The notes under the pieces: generated by a model
Database searches by the model: none
What the model was told of the DNA's origin: nothing
Seen by the model: only the letters and a program-made list of their open reading frames with translations
NCBI RefSeq assembly: GCF_000612725.1
Contig: NZ_HG964450.1
Coordinates: forward strand, 1 to 64,000
Direction of reading: 5' to 3'
Source: Mycolicibacterium austroafricanum
Lineage (GTDB): Bacteria; Actinomycetota; Actinomycetes; Mycobacteriales; Mycobacteriaceae
DNA length: 64,000 bases
Shown: positions 27,148-35,441 of the stretch, in pieces
How positions within the stretch are numbered: position 1 is the stretch's first letter
Layout of the letters: every line of letters begins with the position of its first letter
Translations under genes and position numbers: made by a program

Positions 27148-27240
27148 ATCTTTCCCGGGATCGAAATCTCACAACACCCGCCCGCCACCGGCTAATGTCG
27201 CGGTACGCCGAACGGTTCCTGGACAACGTGGGGGTGGAAG

Positions 27241-27663
27241 ATGATCCGCGAAATGCTCGCAGCGGCGGCACTCGGCGGCGCCGCGCTGTGCGCCGCCCCC
27301 ACAGCGCCTGCGGAACCAGGGCCGATGTACCCCGACAATCCGGGCCGGTATGCCACCGACGTGCCGGGGATGGTCTACGGCGCGCACCTGACCGCGCCCT
27401 GCACCAACATGGACCGCTTCACGTTCGGGCGCGGCCCCGGCGGCGAGGCGCTGCAGTGCCGGTGGATTCCCAACCAATGGCCACCGATCTACACCGGCTT
27501 CTGGCAGACCAGCTATCCGCTGGTCGGCGTGCGCGACATCGGAAGCCCCTGCCCCCAACGGCAATCGGCGGCCCAGGCTCCCGACGGCCGGCCGCTGGTC
27601 TGCATGGGCGGCCAAGGGTGGCAGGCCGGAAAGTTCAACGGAGTCGGCTTCACCCCGATGTGA
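27241..27663 (+). CDS. Small secreted protein, Pro/Trp-rich
   Basis: 140 residues. Signal peptide MIREMLAAAALGGAALCAAPTAPA. The mature part is rich in Pro, Gly and Trp, with four cysteines (APCTN, LQCRW, SPCPQ, LVCMG) likely forming two disulfides. Motifs: DVPGMVYGAHLTAPC, CRWIPNQWPPIYTGFWQTSYP, GWQAGKFNGVGFTPM. This resembles common mycobacterial exported proteins of unknown function. Convergent with the AraC-type gene. Confidence 0.65.
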   Translation: MIREMLAAAALGGAALCAAPTAPAEPGPMYPDNPGRYATDVPGMVYGAHLTAPCTNMDRFTFGRGPGGEALQCRWIPNQWPPIYTGFWQTSYPLVGVRDIGSPCPQRQSAAQAPDGRPLVCMGGQGWQAGKFNGVGFTPM

Positions 27664-27672
27664 CCAGGGCCC

Positions 27673-28029
27673 TCACGAGGAGCGCAGCGTCCGACTCGGC
27701 TCGGTGCCGAACACCTCTTTATAGGCGCTGCTGAAGCGCCCCGGATGGCTGAAGCCACACCGCCCGGCGATCGAGGTGACCGTGTCATAGGCGGGGTCGG
27801 CCGACTTGAGTTCCTGGTGCGCCCGCTCCAGCCTGACCCTCCGCAGATACTCCAGCGGCGTCGTCGCCATGTGCTCGCGGAACGCGTACTGGATGGCCCG
27901 CGGGGTCACGTCCGCCGCCGCGGCGATATCGCGGATCGTGATGTCGTACTGGGCGTTTTCGTGGATGAAGTCCAACGCGCGCCGCAGCATGCGCGGCTGC
28001 GTCGAAGATCTGTCGCTAGCCCTCACCAT
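27673..28029 (-). CDS. Short AraC-type HTH regulator
   Basis: 118 residues from ATG at 28029. It consists almost wholly of the AraC/XylS DNA-binding domain: first HTH ITIRDIAAAADVTPRAIQYAFRE, second DTVTSIAGRCGFSHPGRFSSAYKEVFGTEPS. Typical AraC proteins are about 300 residues with a sensory N-terminus; that part is missing here, so it is either a stand-alone SoxS-like regulator or a truncation. The start lacks a good ribosome binding site; ATG at 28080 would add 17 residues. Divergent from the SRPBCC gene, the most likely target. Confidence 0.75.
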   Translation of the reverse strand: MVRASDRSSTQPRMLRRALDFIHENAQYDITIRDIAAAADVTPRAIQYAFREHMATTPLEYLRRVRLERAHQELKSADPAYDTVTSIAGRCGFSHPGRFSSAYKEVFGTEPSRTLRSS

Positions 28030-28105
28030 TGACCCGGTGTTCCCGGACTTACGGCAAGACGAAACGCGACAGTGACCCATGCCACTGGCGTGACACCATG
28101 AGGCA

Positions 28106-28585
28106 ATGACCGATCGCATCGAGGTACCCCGCACCATCGCCGCGCCGGCGAGCGAGATCTTCTCCGTGCTGCGCGATCCGCAGGGCCACGTCGCGATCGA
28201 CGCCACCGGCATGCTTCAGGACGCCGACGGCGATCCCGTCCGCGCCGTTGGCGACACCTTCGTCGTCCACATGGACCGCGAGGCGCTCAACGACTTTCCC
28301 GAACTCGGCCGTTACGACGTGACCGTGCAGATCACCGAGTACGAGCAGGACAGCCTGATCGCCTGGACCATCCTCGGCCGGCTCAGACCCCAGATCGGCC
28401 ACGTCTACGGCTACCGCCTGGAGCCCGCCGAGCAGGGCACGCTGGTCACCTCCTTCTACGACTGGTCCGGCATTCACCAGCAGTGGCGCGAGGCCGGCAT
28501 CTTCCCGGTGGTGTCCGAACTCGCCCTGCGCGGCACGTTGGGCATCCTCGACCGGACGGTCCGGCGCGGCTACCGTCGCGGCTGA
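28106..28585 (+). CDS. SRPBCC/START-fold protein
   Basis: 159 residues. The N-terminus RIEVPRTIAAPASEIFSVLRDPQGHVAID is the usual start of SRPBCC (polyketide-cyclase-like) folds; later segments are VTVQITEYEQDSLIAWTI, YGYRLEPAEQGTLVTSFYDW and a long C-terminal helix. These proteins bind hydrophobic ligands in a cavity. Divergent from an AraC-type regulator. Ligand unknown. Confidence 0.75.
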   Translation: MTDRIEVPRTIAAPASEIFSVLRDPQGHVAIDATGMLQDADGDPVRAVGDTFVVHMDREALNDFPELGRYDVTVQITEYEQDSLIAWTILGRLRPQIGHVYGYRLEPAEQGTLVTSFYDWSGIHQQWREAGIFPVVSELALRGTLGILDRTVRRGYRRG

Positions 28586-28633
28586 TCGTCAACTTACGGT
28601 TGACGATCACGCTCCGTCAACCTACGGTTGACG
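28584..28633. promoter_or_regulatory. Two tandem palindromic operators before HTH-ClpN gene
   Basis: Site 1: GATCGTCAAC-TTACG-GTTGACGATC (28584-28608), perfect 10-base arms. Site 2: CGTCAACC-TAC-GGTTGACG (28615-28633), perfect 8-base arms. Both share CGTCAAC-n-TACGGTTGACG. The second ends one base before the ATG, so a bound protein would block transcription or initiation. The first begins at the SRPBCC stop codon. Confidence 0.8.
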
Positions 28634-28634
28634 C

Positions 28635-29354
28635 ATGAACGATTCCAAGATCAGTCATCCGGTGCGGCTCGACGACCTCATCGACGTGATCAAGCAGGTT
28701 CATGACGAACCGCTGGAACAGCTGACCGACGCGGTGCTTGCCGCCGAAGCGCTGGGCGAGGTGGCCGACCACCTGATCGGGCACTTCGTCGATCAGGCCC
28801 GCCGTTCCGGCGCCTCCTGGACCGAGATCGGCAAGTGCATGGGTGTCACCAAACAGGCCGCGCAGAAGCGGTTCGTGCCCAAGACGCCCACCGACACCGG
28901 CGCGCTCGACCCCGACGCCGGATTCAGCCGCTTCACCCCACGCGCGCGCGCCGTGATCGTCGAGGCCCAGAACAAGGCGCACGACGCCGGCAACCCGGAG
29001 ATCCTGCCCGCCCACCTGATCCTCGGCCTGTTCGCCGACCCGACCGGCCTGGCCGCGCGACTGGTCGCAGGCCAGGGTGTCGATCTCGCTGCGGTCGCCG
29101 ACCACATCACACTGCCGGCCAGGGTCGACGGTGTCCCGGCGCTCATCCCGTTCGACACCCGTGCCAAGAAGGCGCTCGAGTTGACGTTCCGGCAGGCGCT
29201 TCGGCTGGGCCACAACTATGTCGGCACCGAGCACCTGTTGCTCGCCCTCTACGAAGAGGAGGACGACGACGGCGTGCTGCACGGCCTCGGCATCGACTTC
29301 GACCGATTCGAACGTGAGCTTCGGGAAGCACTGGAGGCATTCTCCGGCCAGTGA
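28635..29354 (+). CDS. HTH plus Clp N-terminal (ClpN) domain protein
   Basis: 239 residues. Residues 11-82 include an HTH: DQARRSGASWTEIGKCMGVTKQAAQKRF (53-80). Residues 97-238 contain two Clp_N repeats, as in ClpA/ClpC: FTPRARAVIVEAQNKAHDAG, ILPAHLILGLFAD, then FDTRAKKALELTFRQALRLGHNYVGTEHLLLALYEE. No AAA ATPase domain or protease is attached. It may bind DNA and, via ClpN, be recognised by or recruit Clp adaptors or phospho-arginine-marked proteins. The two palindromes directly upstream suggest self-repression. No functional data can be read from sequence. Confidence 0.85.
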   Translation: MNDSKISHPVRLDDLIDVIKQVHDEPLEQLTDAVLAAEALGEVADHLIGHFVDQARRSGASWTEIGKCMGVTKQAAQKRFVPKTPTDTGALDPDAGFSRFTPRARAVIVEAQNKAHDAGNPEILPAHLILGLFADPTGLAARLVAGQGVDLAAVADHITLPARVDGVPALIPFDTRAKKALELTFRQALRLGHNYVGTEHLLLALYEEEDDDGVLHGLGIDFDRFERELREALEAFSGQ

Positions 29355-29389
29355 TCTCACATTCGTGCCGCCCCGGCCGTCTTCATGAT

Positions 29390-29872
29390 GTGAAGGTGCG
29401 ACCGTTCGAAGAGGTGGTGGCCCACCACGGCGCCACGGTGCTGCGGGTGTGCCGCGCGGTGGTCGGCGCCGCGGACGCCGAGGACGCGTGGTCCGAGACG
29501 TTCCTGTCCGCCCTGCGCGCCTACCCCGACCTCCCCGAAGACGCCAACGTCGAAGCCTGGCTGGTGACCATCGCCCACCGGCGCGCCCTCGACGTCGGGC
29601 GGGCGCGTGCCCGACGCGCGGTGCCCGTCGAGGCGGTGCCTGAGCGCGCCGACGCGCGCGCCGACCCGGCCGCCCGCGATCCGGACCTGTGGACGGCGCT
29701 GCAGCGACTGCCCGCCAAACAACGCCATGCCGTGGCCTACCACCACATCGCCGGGCTGCCCTTCACCGAGATCGCCGCCATCCTGGGCAACTCCCCCGAC
29801 GCCGCGCGCCGGGCCGCCGCCGACGGCATCAAGAACCTGCGCGCACACTATCGTGAGGACGAAAAGCCATGA
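29390..29872 (+). CDS. ECF-type RNA polymerase sigma factor
   Basis: 160 residues from GTG at 29390; the frame is open to 29351, where GTG overlaps the previous stop, so the true start is uncertain. Region 2: FEEVVAHHGATVLRVCRAVVGAADAEDAWSETFLSALRAYP and EAWLVTIAHRRALDVGRARARR. Region 4: LPAKQRHAVAYHHIAGLPFTEIAAILGNSPDAARRAAADGIKNLR. Overlaps ogt by ATGA, so it is made together with the repair protein. Sigma-ogt pairs are known in actinobacteria; control of alkylation repair is inferred. No anti-sigma is adjacent. Confidence 0.82.
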   Translation: MKVRPFEEVVAHHGATVLRVCRAVVGAADAEDAWSETFLSALRAYPDLPEDANVEAWLVTIAHRRALDVGRARARRAVPVEAVPERADARADPAARDPDLWTALQRLPAKQRHAVAYHHIAGLPFTEIAAILGNSPDAARRAAADGIKNLRAHYREDEKP

Positions 29873-30471
29873 GCATCAACATGTTCGACGTAACCGAAGC
29901 AGACGACGCCGACACCCTGGCCCGGTTGCACGGCCGCCTGACCGCCGCGGCCGACGCCGACGGCCTGCTCGATGTCGCCTACCGCACGATCGACTCCCCC
30001 GTCGGCAGCCTGCTGTTGGCGGCCACGCCGGTGGGGGTGGTGCGGGTGGCCTTCGACGTCGAGATCCACGACGCCGTCCTCGCCCGGCTCGCCGAGACGC
30101 TGAGCCCGCGCATCCTGTACGCACCGCACCGCCTGGACGCCGTCGCCCGGCAGCTCGACGAGTACTTCGCCAAACAGCGCACCACCTTCGACGTGCCCGT
30201 CGATCTGCGCCTCGCCGACGGGTTCCGGCGCAGCGTCGTCGAGCACCTGCGCGACATCGGCTACGGGCGCCGCGAGAGCTACGCACAGGTGGCCGCCGCG
30301 ATCGGCAGCCCCCGCGCCGTACGCGCGGTCGGCACCGCCTGCGCACACAACCCGCTTCCCGTCGTGATCCCGTGCCACCGCGTCGTGCGTTCCGACGGGA
30401 CCATCGGGCAGTACGTCGGCGGCCCGCACGCCAAGACCGCACTGCTCGATCTGGAGGCGGTCCGGGAATGA
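29869..30471 (+). CDS. ogt: Methylated-DNA-protein cysteine methyltransferase
   Basis: 200 residues. Active-site motif IPCHRVV with acceptor Cys169; upstream are the HTH region GYGRRESYAQVAAAIGSPRAVRAVGTACAHNPLPVV and the conserved Asn161. Residues 39-60 (RTIDSPVGSLLLAATPVGVV) start the Ogt fold. It transfers O6-alkyl groups from guanine to itself in a suicide reaction. Coupled by ATGA to an ECF sigma factor, suggesting an inducible alkylation response. Confidence 0.93.
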   Translation: MSINMFDVTEADDADTLARLHGRLTAAADADGLLDVAYRTIDSPVGSLLLAATPVGVVRVAFDVEIHDAVLARLAETLSPRILYAPHRLDAVARQLDEYFAKQRTTFDVPVDLRLADGFRRSVVEHLRDIGYGRRESYAQVAAAIGSPRAVRAVGTACAHNPLPVVIPCHRVVRSDGTIGQYVGGPHAKTALLDLEAVRE

Positions 30472-30499
30472 ACCGGCGTCCGGCGCCGTAGAAGATGCC

Positions 30500-30925
30500 A
30501 TGAGACTCAACGACGCAGCCCGCGACCTCATCGGCAACGGCGCCGATGCCACGTTGGTCACGTTGAACCCCGACGGCAGCCCGCAGGTCAGCCTGGTCTG
30601 GGTGGCCCTGCAGTCCACCGCCGACGGCGACGAGCTGGTGTCCGCCCATCTGGCCGACTACAAGAAGCTGCGCAATGTGCGGCGCGACCCCCGCGTCGCG
30701 GTCACCATCGTCTCGACCGGCGGCGTCACGGGCGTCATGCGGCCGTACCTGTCGATCACCGGAACCGCGAGGGTGGTCGAGGGTGGAGCGCCCGAGTTGC
30801 TCGCCGACCTGGCACGGACACTCGCCGCGCCCGGCACCCCGTTCCCGCCCGCCGACGCACCCCCCGGTTTCCTGACCCGGATCCGGATCGACAAGGTCGG
30901 CGGAGTCGGCCCCTGGGCGCCCTGA
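30500..30925 (+). CDS. PPOX-fold F420-dependent oxidoreductase-like protein
   Basis: 141 residues, split-barrel flavin/F420-binding fold: LNDAARDLIGNGADATLVTLNPDGSPQVSLVWV, SAHLADYKKLRNVRRDPRVAVTI, YLSITGTARVVEGG, and a short C-terminal TRIRIDKVGGVGPW. This is the Rv1155-like PPOX class common in mycobacteria, which uses F420. Substrate unknown. It follows ogt by 28 bases and may share its transcript. Confidence 0.85.
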   Translation: MRLNDAARDLIGNGADATLVTLNPDGSPQVSLVWVALQSTADGDELVSAHLADYKKLRNVRRDPRVAVTIVSTGGVTGVMRPYLSITGTARVVEGGAPELLADLARTLAAPGTPFPPADAPPGFLTRIRIDKVGGVGPWAP

Positions 30926-30964
30926 CCGCCGAGACCATCCAGGCGACCGGCCGGGTGTGCGATC

Positions 30965-31468
30965 ATGCCAGGCATGCGTCGCTGGCTCGTACTCCTGACC
31001 GTCATCCTGGCGACATTCGCCGGTGTCGCCGCCCCGTCGGCGTCGGCCGCCGAGATCCCGATCGGGCGCCTCGGCGACACGCTGCGGGTCGAGTACGAGG
31101 GCCTGGTGGCCGACGTGTCGGTCAACAACATCGCGCCCTCGCCACCGCCGCCGGGCTTCGGCTATCCGCCGCGCGCGCCGCGCTATCAGGTGTTCCGCGC
31201 CGACATCACGGTCACCCCGGTGAAGGTGCCCACGCCGTACGCCATGGCGATCACGTTCTCGTTTCGCGGGGTGACCCCGACCGGTGACGCCTATGAGTCA
31301 CGCAACAGCGACGCTCCCGACGCGCTGCAGCACATGATGCAGAACGCCGTCGCGGGCCAGACCTTCACCGGCGGCGTCTGGTGGGACTGCTACCGCGACC
31401 TGGTGTCCAATGTCGTGCTGCTGGACAAGATCACCGGAATCCGCCTGGCCCAGTGGAACGTGGCCTGA
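30965..31468 (+). CDS. Secreted protein with MPT63/DUF1942-like fold
   Basis: 167 residues from ATG at 30965; ATG at 30974 is as likely. Signal peptide MRRWLVLLTVILATFAGVAAPSASA. The mature part begins EIPIGRLGDTLRVEYEGLVADVSVNNI, as in the immunoglobulin-like MPT63 family, and ends WWDCYRDLVSNVVLLDKITGIRLAQW. Family call is by general resemblance and moderate. The last codons overlap the GNAT gene. Confidence 0.6.
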   Translation: MPGMRRWLVLLTVILATFAGVAAPSASAAEIPIGRLGDTLRVEYEGLVADVSVNNIAPSPPPPGFGYPPRAPRYQVFRADITVTPVKVPTPYAMAITFSFRGVTPTGDAYESRNSDAPDALQHMMQNAVAGQTFTGGVWWDCYRDLVSNVVLLDKITGIRLAQWNVA

Positions 31469-31989
31469 GGGTCGCACCGGCCACCGCCGACCAGGTCGCC
31501 GAACTCGCCGACGTCGCCGCGCGCACCTTCCCGCTGGCCTGCCCGCCGTCGGTCGGACCGGACGACGTCGCGGCGTTCATCGCCGAGAACCTGTCCCGCG
31601 AGCGGTTCGCCGACTACCTGGCCGACCCTGACCGTGCCGTCCTGACCGCGGTCGCCGACGGTCGAATCCTGGGCTACGCCATGATGATCCGCGGCCTGCC
31701 GGACGACCCGGACGTCGCGTCGGCGGTGACGGCGACACCGACCGTGGAGCTGTCGAAGATGTACGTGCTCCCCGAGGTTCACGGCGGCGGCGTTGCCGCC
31801 GCGCTGATGAGCGCGGCGCTGCAGCACGCGCAAACGCTGGGAGCGGCGTCGGTGTGGCTCGGGGTGAACCAGCGCAACGAACGCGCACAACGCTTCTACG
31901 CCAAGCACGGCTTCACCGTCGCGGGCACCAAGACCTTCCGGCTCGGCGGCCACTGGGAGCAGGACTACGTGATGGTGCGCTCGGCCTGA
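31453..31989 (+). CDS. GNAT-family N-acetyltransferase
   Basis: 178 residues from GTG at 31453, overlapping the previous gene by 16 bases in another frame. The GNAT core: VELSKMYVLPEVHGGGVAAALMSAALQHAQTLGAASVWLGV, with the CoA loop V-H-G-G-G-V-A, and NERAQRFYAKHGFTVAGTKTFRLG, the usual motif B ending. Acetyl acceptor unknown. Its end overlaps zapE by 25 bases on the opposite strand. Confidence 0.8.
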   Translation: MERGLRVAPATADQVAELADVAARTFPLACPPSVGPDDVAAFIAENLSRERFADYLADPDRAVLTAVADGRILGYAMMIRGLPDDPDVASAVTATPTVELSKMYVLPEVHGGGVAAALMSAALQHAQTLGAASVWLGVNQRNERAQRFYAKHGFTVAGTKTFRLGGHWEQDYVMVRSA

Positions 31990-33002
31990 CCGGCGGCGGT
32001 CAGCGCCAGCAGCCGGGACGTGGCGCGCAGATACTTCTTGCGGAATCCGCCCTCGAGCATCTCCTGGCTGAAGATGGTGTCGAGCTTGGTACCCGACGCG
32101 ACCACCGGGATGCCGGCGTCGTAGAGCCGGTCGGTCAGCGACACCAGCCGCAGCGCGACGTTCTGATCGTCGATGGGGTGCACGCCGGTGACGAACACCT
32201 GCGAGACCCCCTCGATCAGGGTCAGATACCGCGACGGATGCATGGTGGCCAGATGCGCACACAACGCGTCGAAGTCGTCCAGCGTGGCGCCTGACACCTC
32301 ACCAGCGCGCCGGGCCACGTCGTCGTCGCTGGGCGGCTCCGGCGCGGGCGGCAGGTCGCGGTGCCGGTAGTCCGGCCCCTCGATCCGCACGGTGGTGAAC
32401 ATCGCTGCCAGCGTGTGGATCTCGCGGAGGAAGTCCTGCGCGGCGAAGCGGCCCTCGCCGAGCTGTTCGGGCAGCGTGTTCGACGTCGCCGCCACCGACA
32501 CGCCGCGCTCGACCAGAGCCGACAGCAGCCGCGAGATCAACGTGGTGTTGCCGGGATCGTCGAGTTCGAACTCGTCGATACACACCAGCACGTAGTCCGA
32601 CAGCAGGTCGATGCACTCGAGGAAGCCGAACACCCCGGCCAACTGCGTGAGCTCACCGAAGGTCGCGAACGCCTTCTTGCCGGACACGGCGTAATACGAC
32701 GACGCCAGCAGGTGCGTCTTGCCGACACCGAACCCGCCGTCGAGATACACGCCGACGCCGGGGAGTACCTCCCGCTTGCCGAAGAGCTTCTTCCTGCCGG
32801 CCCGCCGCTGCTCGGCCTGCTCGCAGAACTCGCGGCACGTCTGCACCGCCGCCGCCTGCGACGGCTCGGCCGGATCGGGCCGGTAGCTGTCGAAGCTGAC
32901 GTCGGCGAACGTGGGCGGCGGTATCAGCTGAGCGATCAGTCGTTCCGGTGTGACGCTGGGCTGTCGATCCACCAGATGTGCGACATCACTGGACCCGTGC
33001 AT
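31965..33002 (-). CDS. zapE: ZapE/AFG1-like P-loop ATPase
   Basis: 345 residues. Walker A GGFGVGKT (89-96), Walker B YVLVCIDEFEL (Asp143, Glu144), sensor region GVSVAATSNTLPEQLGEGRF and arginine-finger stretch near YRHRDLPP. This single-AAA protein family includes ZapE, an FtsZ-associated ATPase, and mitochondrial AFG1. Counterpart of Rv2670c by order. Convergent end overlap with the GNAT gene. Confidence 0.88.
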   Translation of the reverse strand: MHGSSDVAHLVDRQPSVTPERLIAQLIPPPTFADVSFDSYRPDPAEPSQAAAVQTCREFCEQAEQRRAGRKKLFGKREVLPGVGVYLDGGFGVGKTHLLASSYYAVSGKKAFATFGELTQLAGVFGFLECIDLLSDYVLVCIDEFELDDPGNTTLISRLLSALVERGVSVAATSNTLPEQLGEGRFAAQDFLREIHTLAAMFTTVRIEGPDYRHRDLPPAPEPPSDDDVARRAGEVSGATLDDFDALCAHLATMHPSRYLTLIEGVSQVFVTGVHPIDDQNVALRLVSLTDRLYDAGIPVVASGTKLDTIFSQEMLEGGFRKKYLRATSRLLALTAAGQAERTIT

Positions 33003-33036
33003 GCAGGCACCTTAACGGCGTGTTCTGATTCTGCGT

Positions 33037-33831
33037 ATGTCCGGCGACGGTGACGGGACGCAGTTCACACTGCTGGGCCGAATCGAGGAGCTTGGCGCAG
33101 AAGGCGTCGCGGCACACTACGGCTACCCCGACGGCCTGCAGTCCTGCTGGGTGCGCGCCAACATGATCGCCTCCGTCGACGGCGGCGCGACCAGCGGCGG
33201 GAAATCCGGCGGCCTGGGCGGCGACGGCGACCGCGCACTGTTCGCGACCCTGCGCGACCTCGCCGACGTGATCGTGGTCGGGGCGGCCACGGTGCGGGTG
33301 GAGAACTACTCGGGGGTTCAGCTCGGCGCCGCCGAACGGTTGGCGCGGCAGCGCCGGGGGCAGGCCGAAGTGCCGCCGGTCGCGGTGCTGACCCGGTCGG
33401 GATTGCTGGACAGGGACGCCAAGCTGTTCCACCTCACCGACGTTCCACCGCTGATCCTGACGTCCTCGGACGCGGTCGAGGACACCAGGCAACGGCTGGG
33501 CGCGGTCGCCGAGGTGGTCGACGCCTCGGGTCCGGCACCGGACTCGGTGGATCTGCGCACCGCGCTCGATCTGCTCGCCGAACGCGGCCTGGTCCGGGTG
33601 CTCACCGAGGGCGGGCCGGGCATCCTCGGCATGTTCACCGAGCAGGATCTGCTCGACGAGCTGTGCCTGACAGTGGCGCCGCTGCTCCTCGGAGGGGGCT
33701 CGGCGCGCATCGTCACCGGTCTCGGCGAGGTGCGCAGCGACTTGGCGCTGCTGCACGCGCTCACCGACGACCGCGGCTTTCTGTACCTGCGCTACGTCCG
33801 CGACCGCCTGGCGCGGGACGCGGAACGGTAG
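33037..33831 (+). CDS. RibD C-terminal-domain reductase (pyrimidine reductase family)
   Basis: 264 residues with a dihydrofolate-reductase-like fold: WVRANMIASVDGGATSGGKSGGLGGDGDRALFATLRDLADVIVVGAATVRVENY, GLVRVLTEGGPGILGMF and APLLLGGGSARI. The N-terminal deaminase domain of bifunctional RibD is absent, as in Rv2671, which occupies the same place in M. tuberculosis. Works as an NADPH-dependent reductase in riboflavin-like or folate-like reactions. Divergent from zapE. Confidence 0.85.
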   Translation: MSGDGDGTQFTLLGRIEELGAEGVAAHYGYPDGLQSCWVRANMIASVDGGATSGGKSGGLGGDGDRALFATLRDLADVIVVGAATVRVENYSGVQLGAAERLARQRRGQAEVPPVAVLTRSGLLDRDAKLFHLTDVPPLILTSSDAVEDTRQRLGAVAEVVDASGPAPDSVDLRTALDLLAERGLVRVLTEGGPGILGMFTEQDLLDELCLTVAPLLLGGGSARIVTGLGEVRSDLALLHALTDDRGFLYLRYVRDRLARDAER

Positions 33832-33855
33832 CGGCCGGTCAGTACTGTGGTCCCC

Positions 33856-35415
33856 ATGCGTCGTCTGGTGCCGGCTGTCGTGCTGTCGATGGCCGTCGTG
33901 CTTCCGCTGGCGGCCTGCTCCCCCGGCCTGGCCGCCAACCCGCGCTTCGCCACCGACTCCGGCGCCGGCCCGCAGGGTTCACCGCAGACCAGCGATCAGC
34001 CGCCCGGGCCGCCCGGCGTCGAGGCTCCGAAAAACGACCTGTCCTGGCGGGACTGCACCTCCCGGGTGTTCGCGTCGGCGGCCGTCCAGCCGCTGGGGGG
34101 AGTCAAGCTCGACTGCGCCAGCTACGACGCCGACCTCGATCCGATCAACGGCGCCACCGGAACCGTCAGCATCGGGGTGGTGCGCGCGACGTCGGTCGAA
34201 ACCCCGGCCGACGCCGGCCCGCTGGTGATGACCACGGGATCGGACCTGCCGTCGTCGGTCCAGCTTCCGGTGTGGCTGTCCAGAGCCGGCTCGGATGTGC
34301 TGAAGAGCCACCCGATCGTGTCGGTCGACCGCCGCGGAATAGGCATGTCCGGTGCGCTGGACTGCCGCGACCTGTTCGACCGCCAGGAGATGTTCGAGCA
34401 GGCCCAGTTCCAGTCCGGTGACGACCCCGTCGCGAACCTCGGCGCGATCACGATGACCGCGACCACCAGCTGCACCGACACCATCGCCCCCGGCGACTCG
34501 GCCTACGACAACTCACACGCCGCCGAGGACATCGAGCGGCTGCGCACCACCTGGGACGTGCCGACGCTGGCGCTTCTGGGCATCGGCAACGGTGCGCAGG
34601 TCGCCCTCGCCTACGCGGGCTCGCACCCGAACAAGGTGGCCCGTCTGGTCCTGGACTCGCCGCTGCCGCTGGGCATCTCGGCCGAGGCCGCGACCGAACA
34701 GCGCGTCAAGGGTGAGCAGGCCGCCCTCGACGCGTGGGCGGCACAGTGTGTGGCGACGAACTGTCCCCTGGGCCCGGACCCCAAGGCCGCCGTCGACGCA
34801 CTGCTGACCGCCGCGCGACAGGGCAACGGACCCGGTGGGGCGTCGGTGGCCGCCGTCGCCGACGCCATCTCGACGGCGTTGGGCTATCCGCGGGGCGGGC
34901 GGGTCGATGCGGGCACCGAGCTGGCGTTGGCCATCGCCGACGCCCGTTCCGGCGACACCAACCGGCTGAACAATCTCATCAACCAGGCCGAGACGCTGCG
35001 CCAGACCGACGGTCAGTTCGTCAACACCTGCAGCGACGCGCTGAACCGGCCGACCCCTGACCGGGTCCGGGAACTGGTCGTCGCGTGGGGCAAGATGTAC
35101 CCGCAGTTCGGCACCGTCGGCGCGCTGGACATGGTGAAGTGCCTGAACTGGCCCAGCGGCAGCGCGCCGAAAGAGCCCAGCGAACTGGAGATCCCGACCC
35201 TGCTGCTCGGCGTCGCCAACAACCCGATCGTCGGCAACGAGGGCGTCGCCGCGGTGGCCGCGACCGCGATCAACGCCGGCTCCTCCAACCGGCGGGTGAT
35301 GTGGCAGGGCATCGGGCACGGCGCGACGATCTACTCCTCGTGCGCTCTGCCCCCGGTGCTCGAATACCTCAAGAGCGGTGAACTGCCGTCCACCGACACG
35401 TACTGCCCGGCCTGA
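33856..35415 (+). CDS. Alpha/beta-hydrolase lipoprotein, catalytic triad apparently lost (Rv2672-like)
   Basis: 519 residues from ATG at 33856. Lipobox PLAAC (Cys21). The alpha/beta-hydrolase fold is recognised from SHPIVSVDRRGIGMSGALDC and the TAP-like C-terminus. At the nucleophile elbow, however, the sequence is LLGIGNGA (242-247), with Gly244 where Ser is expected. The acid position near NNPIVGNEG has Asn, not Asp, while GHG with His is retained. So it may be a pseudoenzyme, a binding protein or a different mechanism. It corresponds by order to Rv2672, annotated as a possible secreted protease. Confidence 0.75.
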   Translation: MRRLVPAVVLSMAVVLPLAACSPGLAANPRFATDSGAGPQGSPQTSDQPPGPPGVEAPKNDLSWRDCTSRVFASAAVQPLGGVKLDCASYDADLDPINGATGTVSIGVVRATSVETPADAGPLVMTTGSDLPSSVQLPVWLSRAGSDVLKSHPIVSVDRRGIGMSGALDCRDLFDRQEMFEQAQFQSGDDPVANLGAITMTATTSCTDTIAPGDSAYDNSHAAEDIERLRTTWDVPTLALLGIGNGAQVALAYAGSHPNKVARLVLDSPLPLGISAEAATEQRVKGEQAALDAWAAQCVATNCPLGPDPKAAVDALLTAARQGNGPGGASVAAVADAISTALGYPRGGRVDAGTELALAIADARSGDTNRLNNLINQAETLRQTDGQFVNTCSDALNRPTPDRVRELVVAWGKMYPQFGTVGALDMVKCLNWPSGSAPKEPSELEIPTLLLGVANNPIVGNEGVAAVAATAINAGSSNRRVMWQGIGHGATIYSSCALPPVLEYLKSGELPSTDTYCPA

Positions 35416-35441
35416 CGGTTCACCGGGTCCGCTGCGGTACG

